Source: Rhodothermales bacterium (lineage in GTDB: Bacteria > Bacteroidota > Rhodothermia > Rhodothermales > VXPQ01). From it: DNA of 47,276 bases. Shown piece by piece: positions 8,167-16,457 of this stretch. Location: positions 1 through 47,276 of the forward strand of contig JAJECT010000026.1 in the NCBI GenBank assembly GCA_022821845.1, read 5' to 3'. The position numbers and the translations under genes were made by a program. Numbering within the stretch: the stretch's first letter is position 1; each line of letters starts with the position of its first letter. Under the pieces are notes generated by a model. It worked only from the letters and a program-made list of their open reading frames with translations, made no database searches and had not been told where the DNA came from.

Positions 8167-9249
8167 TTATCTTTTGGTGAATTTCGTTCCGAAAAGCGCA
8201 GCGAACGCCGCCTCGCTTTCCGCGTCCGGCGCCGCGTCGTCCGCATCGGACCCGACCACGCCCACGTACCGGGGCGCCGCGCCCACAACCTTGCCGAACA
8301 CCGGCTCCATCGGCTCGAACAAGAACGCCCCGGAAGCATTCTTGTGTCCGCCGCCGCCAAAAGCCCGCGCCCAGGCGTCAACCGAAATATCGCCCCGGGA
8401 ACGAAAACTTATCTTCGTGCCCTTGGCCGTTTCCAGAAACAGCAAGGCGGCCGCCACGCCGTCTATGGACAAGGCGTAATTGACGAACCCTTCCGTTTCT
8501 TCGCTGCTTGCGCCGGTATCCTCCAGCATGCGGGGCGTCACGACGATGGTGGCGACGCGACCTCCGCAATGCAGCCGCACGGTTTCAAGCGCCTGGCCAA
8601 GCAAGCGCAGCCCGGCCATGGGGCGGCGGTCGAAAATGGCTGCGTGCACGTCTCCGGGGACGATCGCGCCCCGCTCCAGAATATCCGCCACGATGCGGTG
8701 CAGCCTCGGCGTAACGCCCTCGTAACGAAAGGACCCCGTATCCGTCATGATGGCGACGTAGAGCGCCGTAGCGATGCGGGCGTCGATCAGGTCCGGGTCG
8801 CGCGCGGCGATGATTTCGTAGATGAGTTCGCCTGTGGACGAAGCGGGCACGGATACGTACTGCGCGTCGAACCACTGTTCCGGATGGGTATGGTGGTCGA
8901 TGAGCGCCTTTTGCCCGCGCGCGCCGCGGACCGGACCGGCCAGATGACCCAGCCGGCGCTCCGCGTTCGTATCCAGCACGAACACCGCCCCCGCCTCGTC
9001 GATGCATTGGCGCTGCGCGAGGGACCCGTCGAAAACGCGCACGTCCGTCATGCCGGGCAGCCATTCCAGGTTGGCGGGCGGCGGATCGCTGTTGAGGACG
9101 GTCGCCTGCTTGCCCAGTTTGCGGAGAAACGAAGCAAAAGCCACTTCCGAGCCCAGCGCATCGCCGTCCGGGCGGACGTGACTGGTCAAAAACAGCCGGT
9201 CGTGTTTTTCGACAAGGGAAAGAATGTCCGAGGGCGCGCCGTGCGTCAC
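8167..9249 (-). CDS. DHH/DHHA1 phosphoesterase, NrnA-like
   Basis: This 360-residue cytoplasmic phosphoesterase has the NrnA layout: HVRPDGDALGSE at 24-35, Asp93 in VLDTN, the DHH motif IDHHTHP at 117-123, and the C-terminal DHHA1 motif FGGGGHKNASG at 297-307. NrnA-type enzymes degrade nanoRNA dinucleotides and/or dephosphorylate 3'-phosphoadenosine 5'-phosphate using Mn2+. Which activity dominates cannot be read from the sequence. It sits 80 nt below ddl and 12 nt above pepA in the same operon-like run. Confidence 0.88.
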   Translation of the reverse strand: MTHGAPSDILSLVEKHDRLFLTSHVRPDGDALGSEVAFASFLRKLGKQATVLNSDPPPANLEWLPGMTDVRVFDGSLAQRQCIDEAGAVFVLDTNAERRLGHLAGPVRGARGQKALIDHHTHPEQWFDAQYVSVPASSTGELIYEIIAARDPDLIDARIATALYVAIMTDTGSFRYEGVTPRLHRIVADILERGAIVPGDVHAAIFDRRPMAGLRLLGQALETVRLHCGGRVATIVVTPRMLEDTGASSEETEGFVNYALSIDGVAAALLFLETAKGTKISFRSRGDISVDAWARAFGGGGHKNASGAFLFEPMEPVFGKVVGAAPRYVGVVGSDADDAAPDAESEAAFAALFGTKFTKR

Positions 9250-9329
9250 GATGTCCTTGCGATGTTACGATGCGATGACAATGTCTGAGTATACCATGTT
9301 GCGCAATGCAGGACGGGACAAGCGATTCG

Positions 9330-10580
9330 TCACGATCCCGATTTGCTCCCCTTGATGCCGCGCAGGCCGGTTTCGGAGAGCAGATTGACGTCGTAGGTGC
9401 GAATGCGTCCGTTGCGGGCGCGGTGCCGTTCGAACGCCGCCTCGATCATCCGATGCGTCAGTTCGCCGAACGAAACGCCCGTCGCCTCCCAAAGATAAAA
9501 GGAAAACGATCCGGGTATCGTGTTGATTTCGTTGAAATAGACGGCCCCGTCCCCCTCGTCGATCATAAAATCGATGCGGGCCACGCCGGAGCATTCGAAC
9601 GCGCGAAACGCCTTGAGGGCCAGCGCGCGAATGCGTTCGGCGGTTTTTTCGTCGAGCGGCGCGGGTACGATGCGATCCAGAGACGCCATGCCGCGCCCCG
9701 CTTCCGGCTGTTTGGCGCCTTGCGGACCCTGTTTAGAGGCCTCCCCGCGCATATACTTGTCCCGGAAGGTGAGCAAACGCGCCTCGTCCGCCTGTACGGG
9801 TTGCTCCAGCACGCTTGCCATGGCCTCGTCCTCCCCGCCCAGCGCCGCGCAATTGATTTCTTTCAAGGGATGCACAGCGCGCTCCGCCACAATTTTCCCG
9901 TCGTACCGAAACGCATCCTCTATGGCCCGGTCCAGCGCTTCCCGATCCGCCGCCTTCGCAATGCCTATCGAGGACCCGAGGCGGGCCGGCTTGACCACGA
10001 CGGGATACCCCAGTTCCCGCTCGCAGCGATCCAGCCAGGCCTCCTCCCGATCCGCCCAGTCCGATTCGCGGAACGCCAGAAAATCCACCACGGGGATGCC
10101 CTGGTCCCGGCACACATATTTGGACAGCGCCTTGTCCATGCCAAGGGCCGAACCAGCGACGCCGCTGCCGGTAAAGGGCACGTTGCACATTTCCAGAAAC
10201 CCCTGTACGCCCCCGTCCTCCCCGGACCCGCCATGCAAGGCCAGAAACGCTACGTCGATCGCCCAGGCGTCCGGGCGGCGCGCAAACAGTCCGCCGCGCT
10301 TTTGTGCGATGAGCGACAGCGTATGCGCGGGGCCCGGCACGGCGTGCACCCGAACCGCTTCGCGGCGCAGGCGGCCGAGGTCCCGAAACGCCTTGATATC
10401 CTTCAGCGCGTCCCCGACAAACCAGGCGCCGTCCTTGGCGACGTACACCGGCACCGGTTCGTAGCGCGCCCGATCCAGCGCATGCATCGCCTGCTGCCCC
10501 GTAATGACGGATACTTCGTGTTCGGGGGCGACGCCGCCGAAAAGCACCCCCACCCGGATCTTTTGGGAAGTCGGCTCCAT
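9330..10580 (-). CDS. ddl: D-alanine--D-alanine ligase
   Basis: Ddl joins two D-Ala with ATP for the peptidoglycan stem peptide. The 416-residue protein shows the N-terminal VGVLFGGVAPEHEVSVITG, HGGSGEDGGVQGFLEM, the ATP-grasp GYPVVVKPARLGSSIGI and the C-terminal metal-binding YFNEINTIPGSFSFYLWE. It is longer than usual (about 310-370), partly because of a charged, glycine-rich stretch after residue 260 (around YMRGEASKQGPQG), a position where longer VanA-type and class-A ligases also carry extra sequence. The ATG at 10578-10580 (MEPTSQKIRVGV) is four nt past the pyrC stop; upstream in-frame ATG readings run through pyrC and are not believable. Confidence 0.92.
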   Translation of the reverse strand: MEPTSQKIRVGVLFGGVAPEHEVSVITGQQAMHALDRARYEPVPVYVAKDGAWFVGDALKDIKAFRDLGRLRREAVRVHAVPGPAHTLSLIAQKRGGLFARRPDAWAIDVAFLALHGGSGEDGGVQGFLEMCNVPFTGSGVAGSALGMDKALSKYVCRDQGIPVVDFLAFRESDWADREEAWLDRCERELGYPVVVKPARLGSSIGIAKAADREALDRAIEDAFRYDGKIVAERAVHPLKEINCAALGGEDEAMASVLEQPVQADEARLLTFRDKYMRGEASKQGPQGAKQPEAGRGMASLDRIVPAPLDEKTAERIRALALKAFRAFECSGVARIDFMIDEGDGAVYFNEINTIPGSFSFYLWEATGVSFGELTHRMIEAAFERHRARNGRIRTYDVNLLSETGLRGIKGSKSGS

Positions 10581-10584
10581 GCGG

Positions 10585-11880
10585 CTACGCAGCGGCGTCC
10601 GCGGGCGCGAACTGCTTTTTATTGTAGATGGCCCAGGCGCGGCCCACCATTTCCGCGCCGACGAAAGGCGTGTTGCGGCTTTTCGAGCGAATATGCTTCG
10701 GCTCGAAGACCCATCGGGTCTCGGCGTCGAACACGGTGAGGTTGGCGACCTCCCCTTCGGCGACGGCGAGCGGCGCAAGGCCGAGAATGCGCCGGGGCGC
10801 CTCCGTAATTTTTCGGACGGCCTCGGCCACGCTCAAGACGCCCGGCGCAATGAGTTCCCGCCCGATCAGCCCCCAGGCCGTTTCGAGGCCGAGAATGCCA
10901 AACGGCGCCGCAAGAAATTCCACTTCCTTCTCGAACGGAGCGTGCGGCGCATGGTCCGTGCAAATCGCGTCGATGGCGCCGTCCCGCAGCCCTTCCTTGA
11001 GCGCCGCCACGTCCACCGCCGTGCGCAAAGGCGGGTGCATCTTCGCGTCCGCGCTGAAACCGGTGGACTCGACCGCCTCGTCCGTAAGGGCAAGATGGTG
11101 CGCGCATACTTCTGCGGTAATCCGAACTCCCTCGGCCTTGGCCCGCCGCACCAGCTCGACGGCGCGCGCCGTAGAAATATGCGCCACATGCACATGGCCG
11201 CCGGTAAATTCCGCCAGCAACGCGTCGCGAGCGATCATCACCTCCTCGGCCAGCGCGGGAATGCCGGGCACGCCAAGCCGGGTCGCCACGGCCCCCTCGT
11301 GCATATGCCCGTCCGCATTCAGCGTCAGGTCCTCCATATGGTTAATGATCGGCTTCCCGAACGCCGCGCTGTATTCAAGCGCGCGGCGCATCAACCCGGC
11401 GTGCTGCACCGGCGACCCGTCGTCGCTGAACGCCACCGCCCCGCCCTCGACCAGATCGCCCATTTCTGTCAGCGTCTCGCCTTTGCGCTCTTTGGACACG
11501 CAAGCGATGGGATGCACGTCCACCGGCGTCGGCGCCGCGCGCTCGATAACGAACTCCACGACGTCGCGGGTATGGATGGGCGGCGCCGTATTAGGCATGC
11601 ACGCGACCGCGGTAAAACCGCCCGCCGCCGCAGCCCGGCACCCGGTTTCGATGGTCTCCTTGTGCTCGTAGCCGGGTTCCCTGAAATGAACGTGCATGTC
11701 CATCCAGCCCGGAGAGAGGAGCTTGCCGGAGCAATCGTAGACGGGTACGCCGTCCGCCGCAATATCCGCCCCGATGGATGCGATGCGGCCATCCCGGACC
11801 AGTACGTCGGCTGCTTCCTGCGACCCGGATACCGGATCAAGCAAGGCGCCTCCCTTGAAAAGAAGATCGGGCGTCGTCAT
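10585..11880 (-). CDS. pyrC: Dihydroorotase, class I
   Basis: Dihydroorotase interconverts carbamoyl-aspartate and dihydroorotate in pyrimidine synthesis. The 431-residue amidohydrolase has the metal-binding MDMHVHFREPG at 60-70 (His63, His65), ACMPNTAPPI, His181 in INHMEDL, HVAHIST near 231-237 and TDHAPHAPFEKE at 308-319 (catalytic Asp309). These match the long, bacterial class I type. It lies 15 nt after the DPP-IV-type gene and 4 nt before ddl. Confidence 0.93.
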   Translation of the reverse strand: MTTPDLLFKGGALLDPVSGSQEAADVLVRDGRIASIGADIAADGVPVYDCSGKLLSPGWMDMHVHFREPGYEHKETIETGCRAAAAGGFTAVACMPNTAPPIHTRDVVEFVIERAAPTPVDVHPIACVSKERKGETLTEMGDLVEGGAVAFSDDGSPVQHAGLMRRALEYSAAFGKPIINHMEDLTLNADGHMHEGAVATRLGVPGIPALAEEVMIARDALLAEFTGGHVHVAHISTARAVELVRRAKAEGVRITAEVCAHHLALTDEAVESTGFSADAKMHPPLRTAVDVAALKEGLRDGAIDAICTDHAPHAPFEKEVEFLAAPFGILGLETAWGLIGRELIAPGVLSVAEAVRKITEAPRRILGLAPLAVAEGEVANLTVFDAETRWVFEPKHIRSKSRNTPFVGAEMVGRAWAIYNKKQFAPADAAA

Positions 11881-11895
11881 GCGGGGTGGATTGGA

Positions 11896-14163
11896 TTACA
11901 GGTTGTCCGCGATATACCGGGTGACGAGCGTATACAAATGCAGGCGCGCCCCGCCTCCGTAAATGCCATGGTTTCGGCCAGGGTATATCATAAGATCGAA
12001 TTGCTTGCCGGCCGCTTGCAACGCGTCCGCCATCTGCACCGTGTTCTGAAAATGCACGTTGTCGTCCAGGTCGCCGTGCACGAGCAGCAGGTCCTGCGCG
12101 GCGCGCAAGCGGTCGGCCCAGGTTGCCGGCGCGCTGTTCCGATAGCCTTCCGCGTTGCGTTGCGGCGTAGACATATACCGCTCCGTATAAATGGTGTCGT
12201 ACTGCCGCCAGCTCGTAACCGGCGCCACGGAAACGCCCAGTTCGAACGTATCCGGGCCATCGCCGTAGAGCAGGGACATGAGCGTCAGGAAGCCGCCGTA
12301 GCTCCAGCCCCACATCCCGGTGCGCTCCGCGTCGATATACGGCAGGGCGCTGAAATGCCGCGCGGCGGCGATTTGATCCTCCGCTTCGAGAATGCCCAGC
12401 CTTTCGTAGGGGGCGCTTTTGAACGCCTTGCCGCGCCCGCCCGTGCCGCGGTTATCCACGCTGGCGACGACGATGTCGTGCTCCTCGGCAAGATACGCAT
12501 GCCAGAGATAGCGGCTGCCTCCCCAGGCGTTGCGCACTGTCTGCGAGCCGGGGCCGCCGTATACGTATAGCAAAAGAGGATATTGCCGCGACGGATCGAA
12601 ATCCGAGGGCTTGAGCATCCAGCCGTTCAGCAGGGTCCCGTCCGCGCCCGGCGCCTCTACGAATTCCGGCGACGGCAAGTCGTACGCAGCCAGACGCTCC
12701 CGCAAGGCGGCGTTGTCCTCCAGCGTCTTGAGGCATGCGCCGTCGGCCTTGCAAAGCGTGGCGACCAGGGGCGTTTGCGTATCGGTGAACCGGTCTATGT
12801 AGTATTGCAGGTCCGGGGACATATCGACGGCGTGGGTGCCGGCGCGCTCCGTGATCCGGACCGGCGGCGCATCGGCATCCTCGAACGAAAGCCGGTACAA
12901 ATGGCGCTCCAGCGGGGACGCTTCCGTGGCCGTAACGTACAGCGCGTCCCGGTCGAAATCCACGCCGTGAAATTCCGTCACGTTCCAGGCGCCCTTCGTC
13001 AACTGCCGCGCCAGCGTCCCGTCGTTTTCATAAAGATACAAATGGCGATACCCGTCCCGTTCGCTCATCCATACGAAATGCCTGCCGTCGTCCAGGTAGG
13101 TAATCGTTCCCCCGGCAAGGTCGCCGAAGCTGGTCTCTACGTCGATCCACGTATCGTTTTCCTCGCGCAGCGCGAGGCGAGTGGACATATCCTCCGGGTC
13201 GCCATAGAGCACGTCCACCCGATTCTGCGCGCGGTTGAGGCGGAAAAACCATACGTGCGATTCGCCGTCTTCCTCGGGGGTCCAGCCAAGACTGGAGATG
13301 TATTCCGCGTCGTCGCCCCCGGCGCGCCAGGTTCCCGTATCGAAAAAGCGGCGCGCTCCGGTCGCGACGTCCACGACGCCAACCCGGATTTCGCTGTTGG
13401 CCTCACCCGCCTTGGGGTACCGAAAGCGTTCGAATTCCGGGTATTGTCCGCGCAAATCGGCCATGGCGAACTCCCGCGTATCCGATTCGTCGAGCTGCAC
13501 GTAGGCGATCCGGGCGCCGTCGGGCGACCAGGCCCATCCGTCCCGCAATCCGAATTCCTCCTCGTAGACCCAGTCGGACGTGCCGTTGATAATCGTACCC
13601 GGCGCCCCGTCGTCGGTAAGCCTCTTCTCCGACCCGTCCGCCAGATCGACCACGAAAAGATCCCTGTTCCGGACGAACGCCACGCGACGACCGTCCGGGC
13701 TGAACTTCGCGAACATCTGGAACCCGTCCTCGCGGCGGGCGACGGGCGCAAGGCGCTGCGTCTCAAGGTCGTAGACATAATAATAGCCCTTCGTATCGTA
13801 GCGCCATACCCGTTCCGAATCGGTATAGACGAGCAGGGAGGAGCCGTCCGGGCTGTAGGCGTAGCCGTCGATCCCGACGGTCCGCTCCACGTCCGGCGCG
13901 TACAGGGTCGCGCCGTCCACAAGGCGTTCGCGCGCTTCTGTTGCCAGGTCGTACCGGACGAGATGCGCCCTGTCTCCGTCCTGTTCCACAAAGGTAACGA
14001 CCGGCCCTTCCTCTGCCCATTTTCCTCCTTCGAAGAAAGCGGAAGCAAACATGCCGGAAGCATGAATGTCCTCCAGCGTGAGGCGGGGCGCGGCCATCTC
14101 CTGCGCCAGGGCGGCGGGCGACAGGAGCGCCGCCAGCAAACAGATTGGAATAATCTTGTGCAT
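11896..14163 (-). CDS. Secreted prolyl oligopeptidase / DPP-IV-type peptidase (S9)
   Basis: This 755-residue exported serine peptidase probably removes Xaa-Pro dipeptides. Residues 1-21 are a signal peptide (MHKIIPICLLAALLSPAALAQ). A beta-propeller follows (repeats with YSPDGSSLLVYT, FSPDGRRVAFVR, WSPDGARIAYVQ), and the C-terminal alpha/beta-hydrolase carries the triad: Ser621 in GWSYGGF, Asp700 in HGDLDDNVHFQ and His732 in GRNHGIYG. The PEFVEAPGADGTLLNGWMLKP linker is typical of the group. The ATG at 14161-14163 is chosen because it opens the signal peptide. It heads the minus-strand block and is divergent from alanine racemase across 243 bp. Confidence 0.92.
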   Translation of the reverse strand: MHKIIPICLLAALLSPAALAQEMAAPRLTLEDIHASGMFASAFFEGGKWAEEGPVVTFVEQDGDRAHLVRYDLATEARERLVDGATLYAPDVERTVGIDGYAYSPDGSSLLVYTDSERVWRYDTKGYYYVYDLETQRLAPVARREDGFQMFAKFSPDGRRVAFVRNRDLFVVDLADGSEKRLTDDGAPGTIINGTSDWVYEEEFGLRDGWAWSPDGARIAYVQLDESDTREFAMADLRGQYPEFERFRYPKAGEANSEIRVGVVDVATGARRFFDTGTWRAGGDDAEYISSLGWTPEEDGESHVWFFRLNRAQNRVDVLYGDPEDMSTRLALREENDTWIDVETSFGDLAGGTITYLDDGRHFVWMSERDGYRHLYLYENDGTLARQLTKGAWNVTEFHGVDFDRDALYVTATEASPLERHLYRLSFEDADAPPVRITERAGTHAVDMSPDLQYYIDRFTDTQTPLVATLCKADGACLKTLEDNAALRERLAAYDLPSPEFVEAPGADGTLLNGWMLKPSDFDPSRQYPLLLYVYGGPGSQTVRNAWGGSRYLWHAYLAEEHDIVVASVDNRGTGGRGKAFKSAPYERLGILEAEDQIAAARHFSALPYIDAERTGMWGWSYGGFLTLMSLLYGDGPDTFELGVSVAPVTSWRQYDTIYTERYMSTPQRNAEGYRNSAPATWADRLRAAQDLLLVHGDLDDNVHFQNTVQMADALQAAGKQFDLMIYPGRNHGIYGGGARLHLYTLVTRYIADNL

Positions 14164-14313
14164 AATTGTCGAAATTCGGATGAAATCGCGCATAGGCGTT
14201 CGGCGGCCCGCGACAGGCAAAAACACGCCGGAACGCCGCGCCTCGTTAAGGATACGCTAAATTTATCGCCTGGAACGCCAAAATGCGACCCCGAATATGC
14301 GCGCGACGCGCAA

Positions 14314-14349
14314 TTCCGCCGTATATTTACGGATATTCTGATCAAAACC
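14314..14349 (+). promoter_or_regulatory. Candidate promoter motif upstream of alr
   Basis: The block TTCCGCCGTATATTTACGGA is followed by CTGATCAAAACC at 14338-14349. A near copy (TTCCGTCGTATATTTTATGG, then the identical CTGATCAAAACC) lies upstream of the binding-protein gene at 36969. The TATATTT part resembles the Bacteroidota -7 element (TAnnTTTG), and it is 86 nt before the alr start. No clear -33 TTTG box is seen, so this is a conserved site of unproven function. Confidence 0.35.
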
Positions 14350-14406
14350 ATGTCCTCAGCGCGTCTCCCCATCCCGACGCGCTTCCTTTCGCCGATGTAG
14401 CCGCGG

Positions 14407-15555
14407 ATGTCCCGAAATCCATCTTCCGCCGCCGAACGCCATGAAACCGATGCAGGGCCTGGGCAAACCCGAGCCTGCGTCCGCCTGGACCGACTGCGCC
14501 GCAACGCAGCGGCGCTGCGCGAATACGCCGGAAACGCCCCGCTGATGGCCATCGTCAAGTCCGACGCCTACGGCCATGGCGCCCTGCCCGCGACGCATGC
14601 GCTGGCGGAAGCGGGCGTACGCTGGTTTGGCGTAGCCACGATGGACGAGGCGCTGGCGCTGCGCAAGGGCGGCGTCGAGGCGCGCATCCTGGTCCTGACG
14701 GCGCCGCCGCCCGAATGGCTCGCCGCCGCCTCCGACCACGCGCTCGACGTTACGGTTTCCTCCGTGGAGGTCGCCGACGCGATCCTGTCCTCGCCGGATC
14801 GCGCGTTCCGCGTACACGTCAAGGCAGATACCGGCATGGGGCGCATCGGCATAGCCCCGGAGCGCGTCGCGCGCGTCGTAACCCGCCTCGACCGGGCCGC
14901 GCACGTGCGTATCGCCGGCCTGTGGACGCATCTCGCCTCCGCGTACAGCGACGCCGCATTCGCGCTGCGGCAACTGGAGCGCTTCGACCGCATCGTAGCG
15001 GAAGTCGGCGACGCCGCGGAAACCATACACGCCACGGCCACAGGCAGCATCCTGCGGTTTCCCGAGTCCATGGCCTGGGACCGGGCTATCGCGCGGACGG
15101 GAATCGGACTTTACGGATACGCCGGATTCGACGGAGACCATGGCCTGGAGCCTGCGATGTCGCTCTGGTCGAAGGTTACGCACCTGAAAAAAGTGGCGGC
15201 GGGCACAAGTATCTCTTACGGGCGTACATGGACTGCGAACCGCGCTACTTTTATTGCAACCGTCGGAGCGGGGTATGCGGACGGCTACCCGAGAAGCCTG
15301 GGAAACCGGGCCTTCGCAGCCATTCGGGGAGAAAGATATCCGGTGGTCGGCGCGGTGTGCATGAACATGTTCATGGTCGATGCGGGACCTGTTCGCCGCA
15401 TCGCCGTGGGCGACGACGTACTGCTCTTTGGGGCGGAGGAAAACCCTGTCGGGGACGAACCCGACGCGGCGGACCTGGCCGCATGGACCGAAACCATACC
15501 GCACGAAATACTTACGGGCGTGCCTGCCCGCGTTCCCCGCATATACCTTCCCTGA
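14407..15555 (+). CDS. alr: Alanine racemase
   Basis: Alr interconverts L- and D-alanine with PLP, supplying D-Ala for cell wall synthesis. The 382-residue protein has the PLP lysine in MAIVKSDAYGHGA (Lys51), the DTGMGRIGI strand, RTGIGLYGY, the catalytic Tyr271 in ISYGRTW, and VGAGYADGYPRSL. It is divergent from the block containing ddl and the AGCS alanine symporter, so the three D-alanine-related functions lie within 11 kb. The ATG at 14407 gives a 24-residue lead before the barrel; an internal start is possible but none fits better. The next gene starts 116 nt downstream. Confidence 0.93.
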   Translation: MSRNPSSAAERHETDAGPGQTRACVRLDRLRRNAAALREYAGNAPLMAIVKSDAYGHGALPATHALAEAGVRWFGVATMDEALALRKGGVEARILVLTAPPPEWLAAASDHALDVTVSSVEVADAILSSPDRAFRVHVKADTGMGRIGIAPERVARVVTRLDRAAHVRIAGLWTHLASAYSDAAFALRQLERFDRIVAEVGDAAETIHATATGSILRFPESMAWDRAIARTGIGLYGYAGFDGDHGLEPAMSLWSKVTHLKKVAAGTSISYGRTWTANRATFIATVGAGYADGYPRSLGNRAFAAIRGERYPVVGAVCMNMFMVDAGPVRRIAVGDDVLLFGAEENPVGDEPDAADLAAWTETIPHEILTGVPARVPRIYLP

Positions 15556-15590
15556 GGCGGCGTCCGCATGACCATGCGTTTCATTGCCGA

Positions 15591-15613
15591 ATTCGCCGTA
15601 TATTGTCAGGATA
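15591..15613 (+). promoter_or_regulatory. Candidate promoter motif upstream of response regulator
   Basis: ATTCGCCGTATATTGTCAGG lies 74 nt before the response regulator start. It shares TTCGCCGTATATT with the sites before alr and the 36969 gene. It begins 35 nt after the alr stop, so the regulator pair may have its own promoter rather than depending on alr transcription. Confidence 0.3.
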
Positions 15614-15671
15614 GGCTGTTTCGGGCCTGCGCAGGCTACCTCGTCAAACGATCCAAGGCAAATAAACCGAC

Positions 15672-16382
15672 ATGAACACACCCGCAGACCCTTCGGATAT
15701 CAACATTCTCGTTGTAGACGACGAGGAAGACGTCGTGGAAATGGTATCCCATTTCCTCGAAGAAGCGAAATACAAGGTGCGGAAAGCCTACGACGGCGAG
15801 GAGGCGCTCGCCAAGGCTACGCCCGACACGAACCTCATCTTGCTGGACATCATGCTGCCGAAACTCGACGGCATCCAGGTCTGCAAGCAATTGCGTTCGC
15901 GCATTGACACGGAAATGATCCCCATCATTTTCCTGACGGCCAAGACGGAAGAAGAAGATCAGATCAAGGGGCTCATGGCCGGCGGCGATAATTACCTCAT
16001 GAAGCCGGTCTCCTCCAAGGTGATTCTGGCGCACGTGCAAACGGCGCTCCGGCTATCGGGCATTCGGGAACGCCAGTTCATGGAGCTCGGCGACCTCAAA
16101 ATCTACGAGGACGAGCACCGGGCCACCATCGCCAATATGGACATCGGCCTCACCGAGACCGAGTTCAGCCTGTTGCTCTACCTGGTGCGCCACCCCCTGA
16201 AGGCCTTCAGCCGCAAGCAATTGCTTGAAACGATCTGGGAGGACGCCATGATGGTTACGGAGCGCACGGTGGATGCGCACATCAAGAACCTGCGCGAAAA
16301 ACTGGCCGCCTTCGCCCAGCATATTCAGACGGTGCGCGGCGTAGGATACCGTTTCTCCCCGGACCTGGAAGCCAGCGAATAA
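15672..16382 (+). CDS. OmpR/PhoB-family response regulator
   Basis: This 236-residue DNA-binding regulator has a receiver domain (about 9-125) with acidic pocket Asp16/Asp17, phosphoacceptor Asp59 in LILLDIMLP, switch Thr89 in FLTAKT and Lys111 in LMKPVSS. A winged-helix output domain follows (about 135-232), with LTETEFSLLLYLVRHP, SRKQLLETIW, TERTVDAHIKNLREK and TVRGVGYRF. The histidine kinase starts 75 nt downstream and should be its partner. The pair resembles PhoB/PhoR in layout, but no phosphate gene is in the window, so the signal is unknown. Confidence 0.9.
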   Translation: MNTPADPSDINILVVDDEEDVVEMVSHFLEEAKYKVRKAYDGEEALAKATPDTNLILLDIMLPKLDGIQVCKQLRSRIDTEMIPIIFLTAKTEEEDQIKGLMAGGDNYLMKPVSSKVILAHVQTALRLSGIRERQFMELGDLKIYEDEHRATIANMDIGLTETEFSLLLYLVRHPLKAFSRKQLLETIWEDAMMVTERTVDAHIKNLREKLAAFAQHIQTVRGVGYRFSPDLEASE

Positions 16383-16457
16383 GCAGTCGGGGCCTTCCGG
16401 GAGAACGCCGGAAGCGAAAAAGAAGCAAGAGGAACGCGAGAATTCAGGCCCGGTCTC

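Noticed and set aside
5992-9288. An open plus-strand frame of about 1100 codons
   Set aside because: It runs antisense to pdxA, pepA and the DHH gene, is rich in Arg, Ala, Gly and His, and has no recognisable domain. High GC commonly gives such frames.
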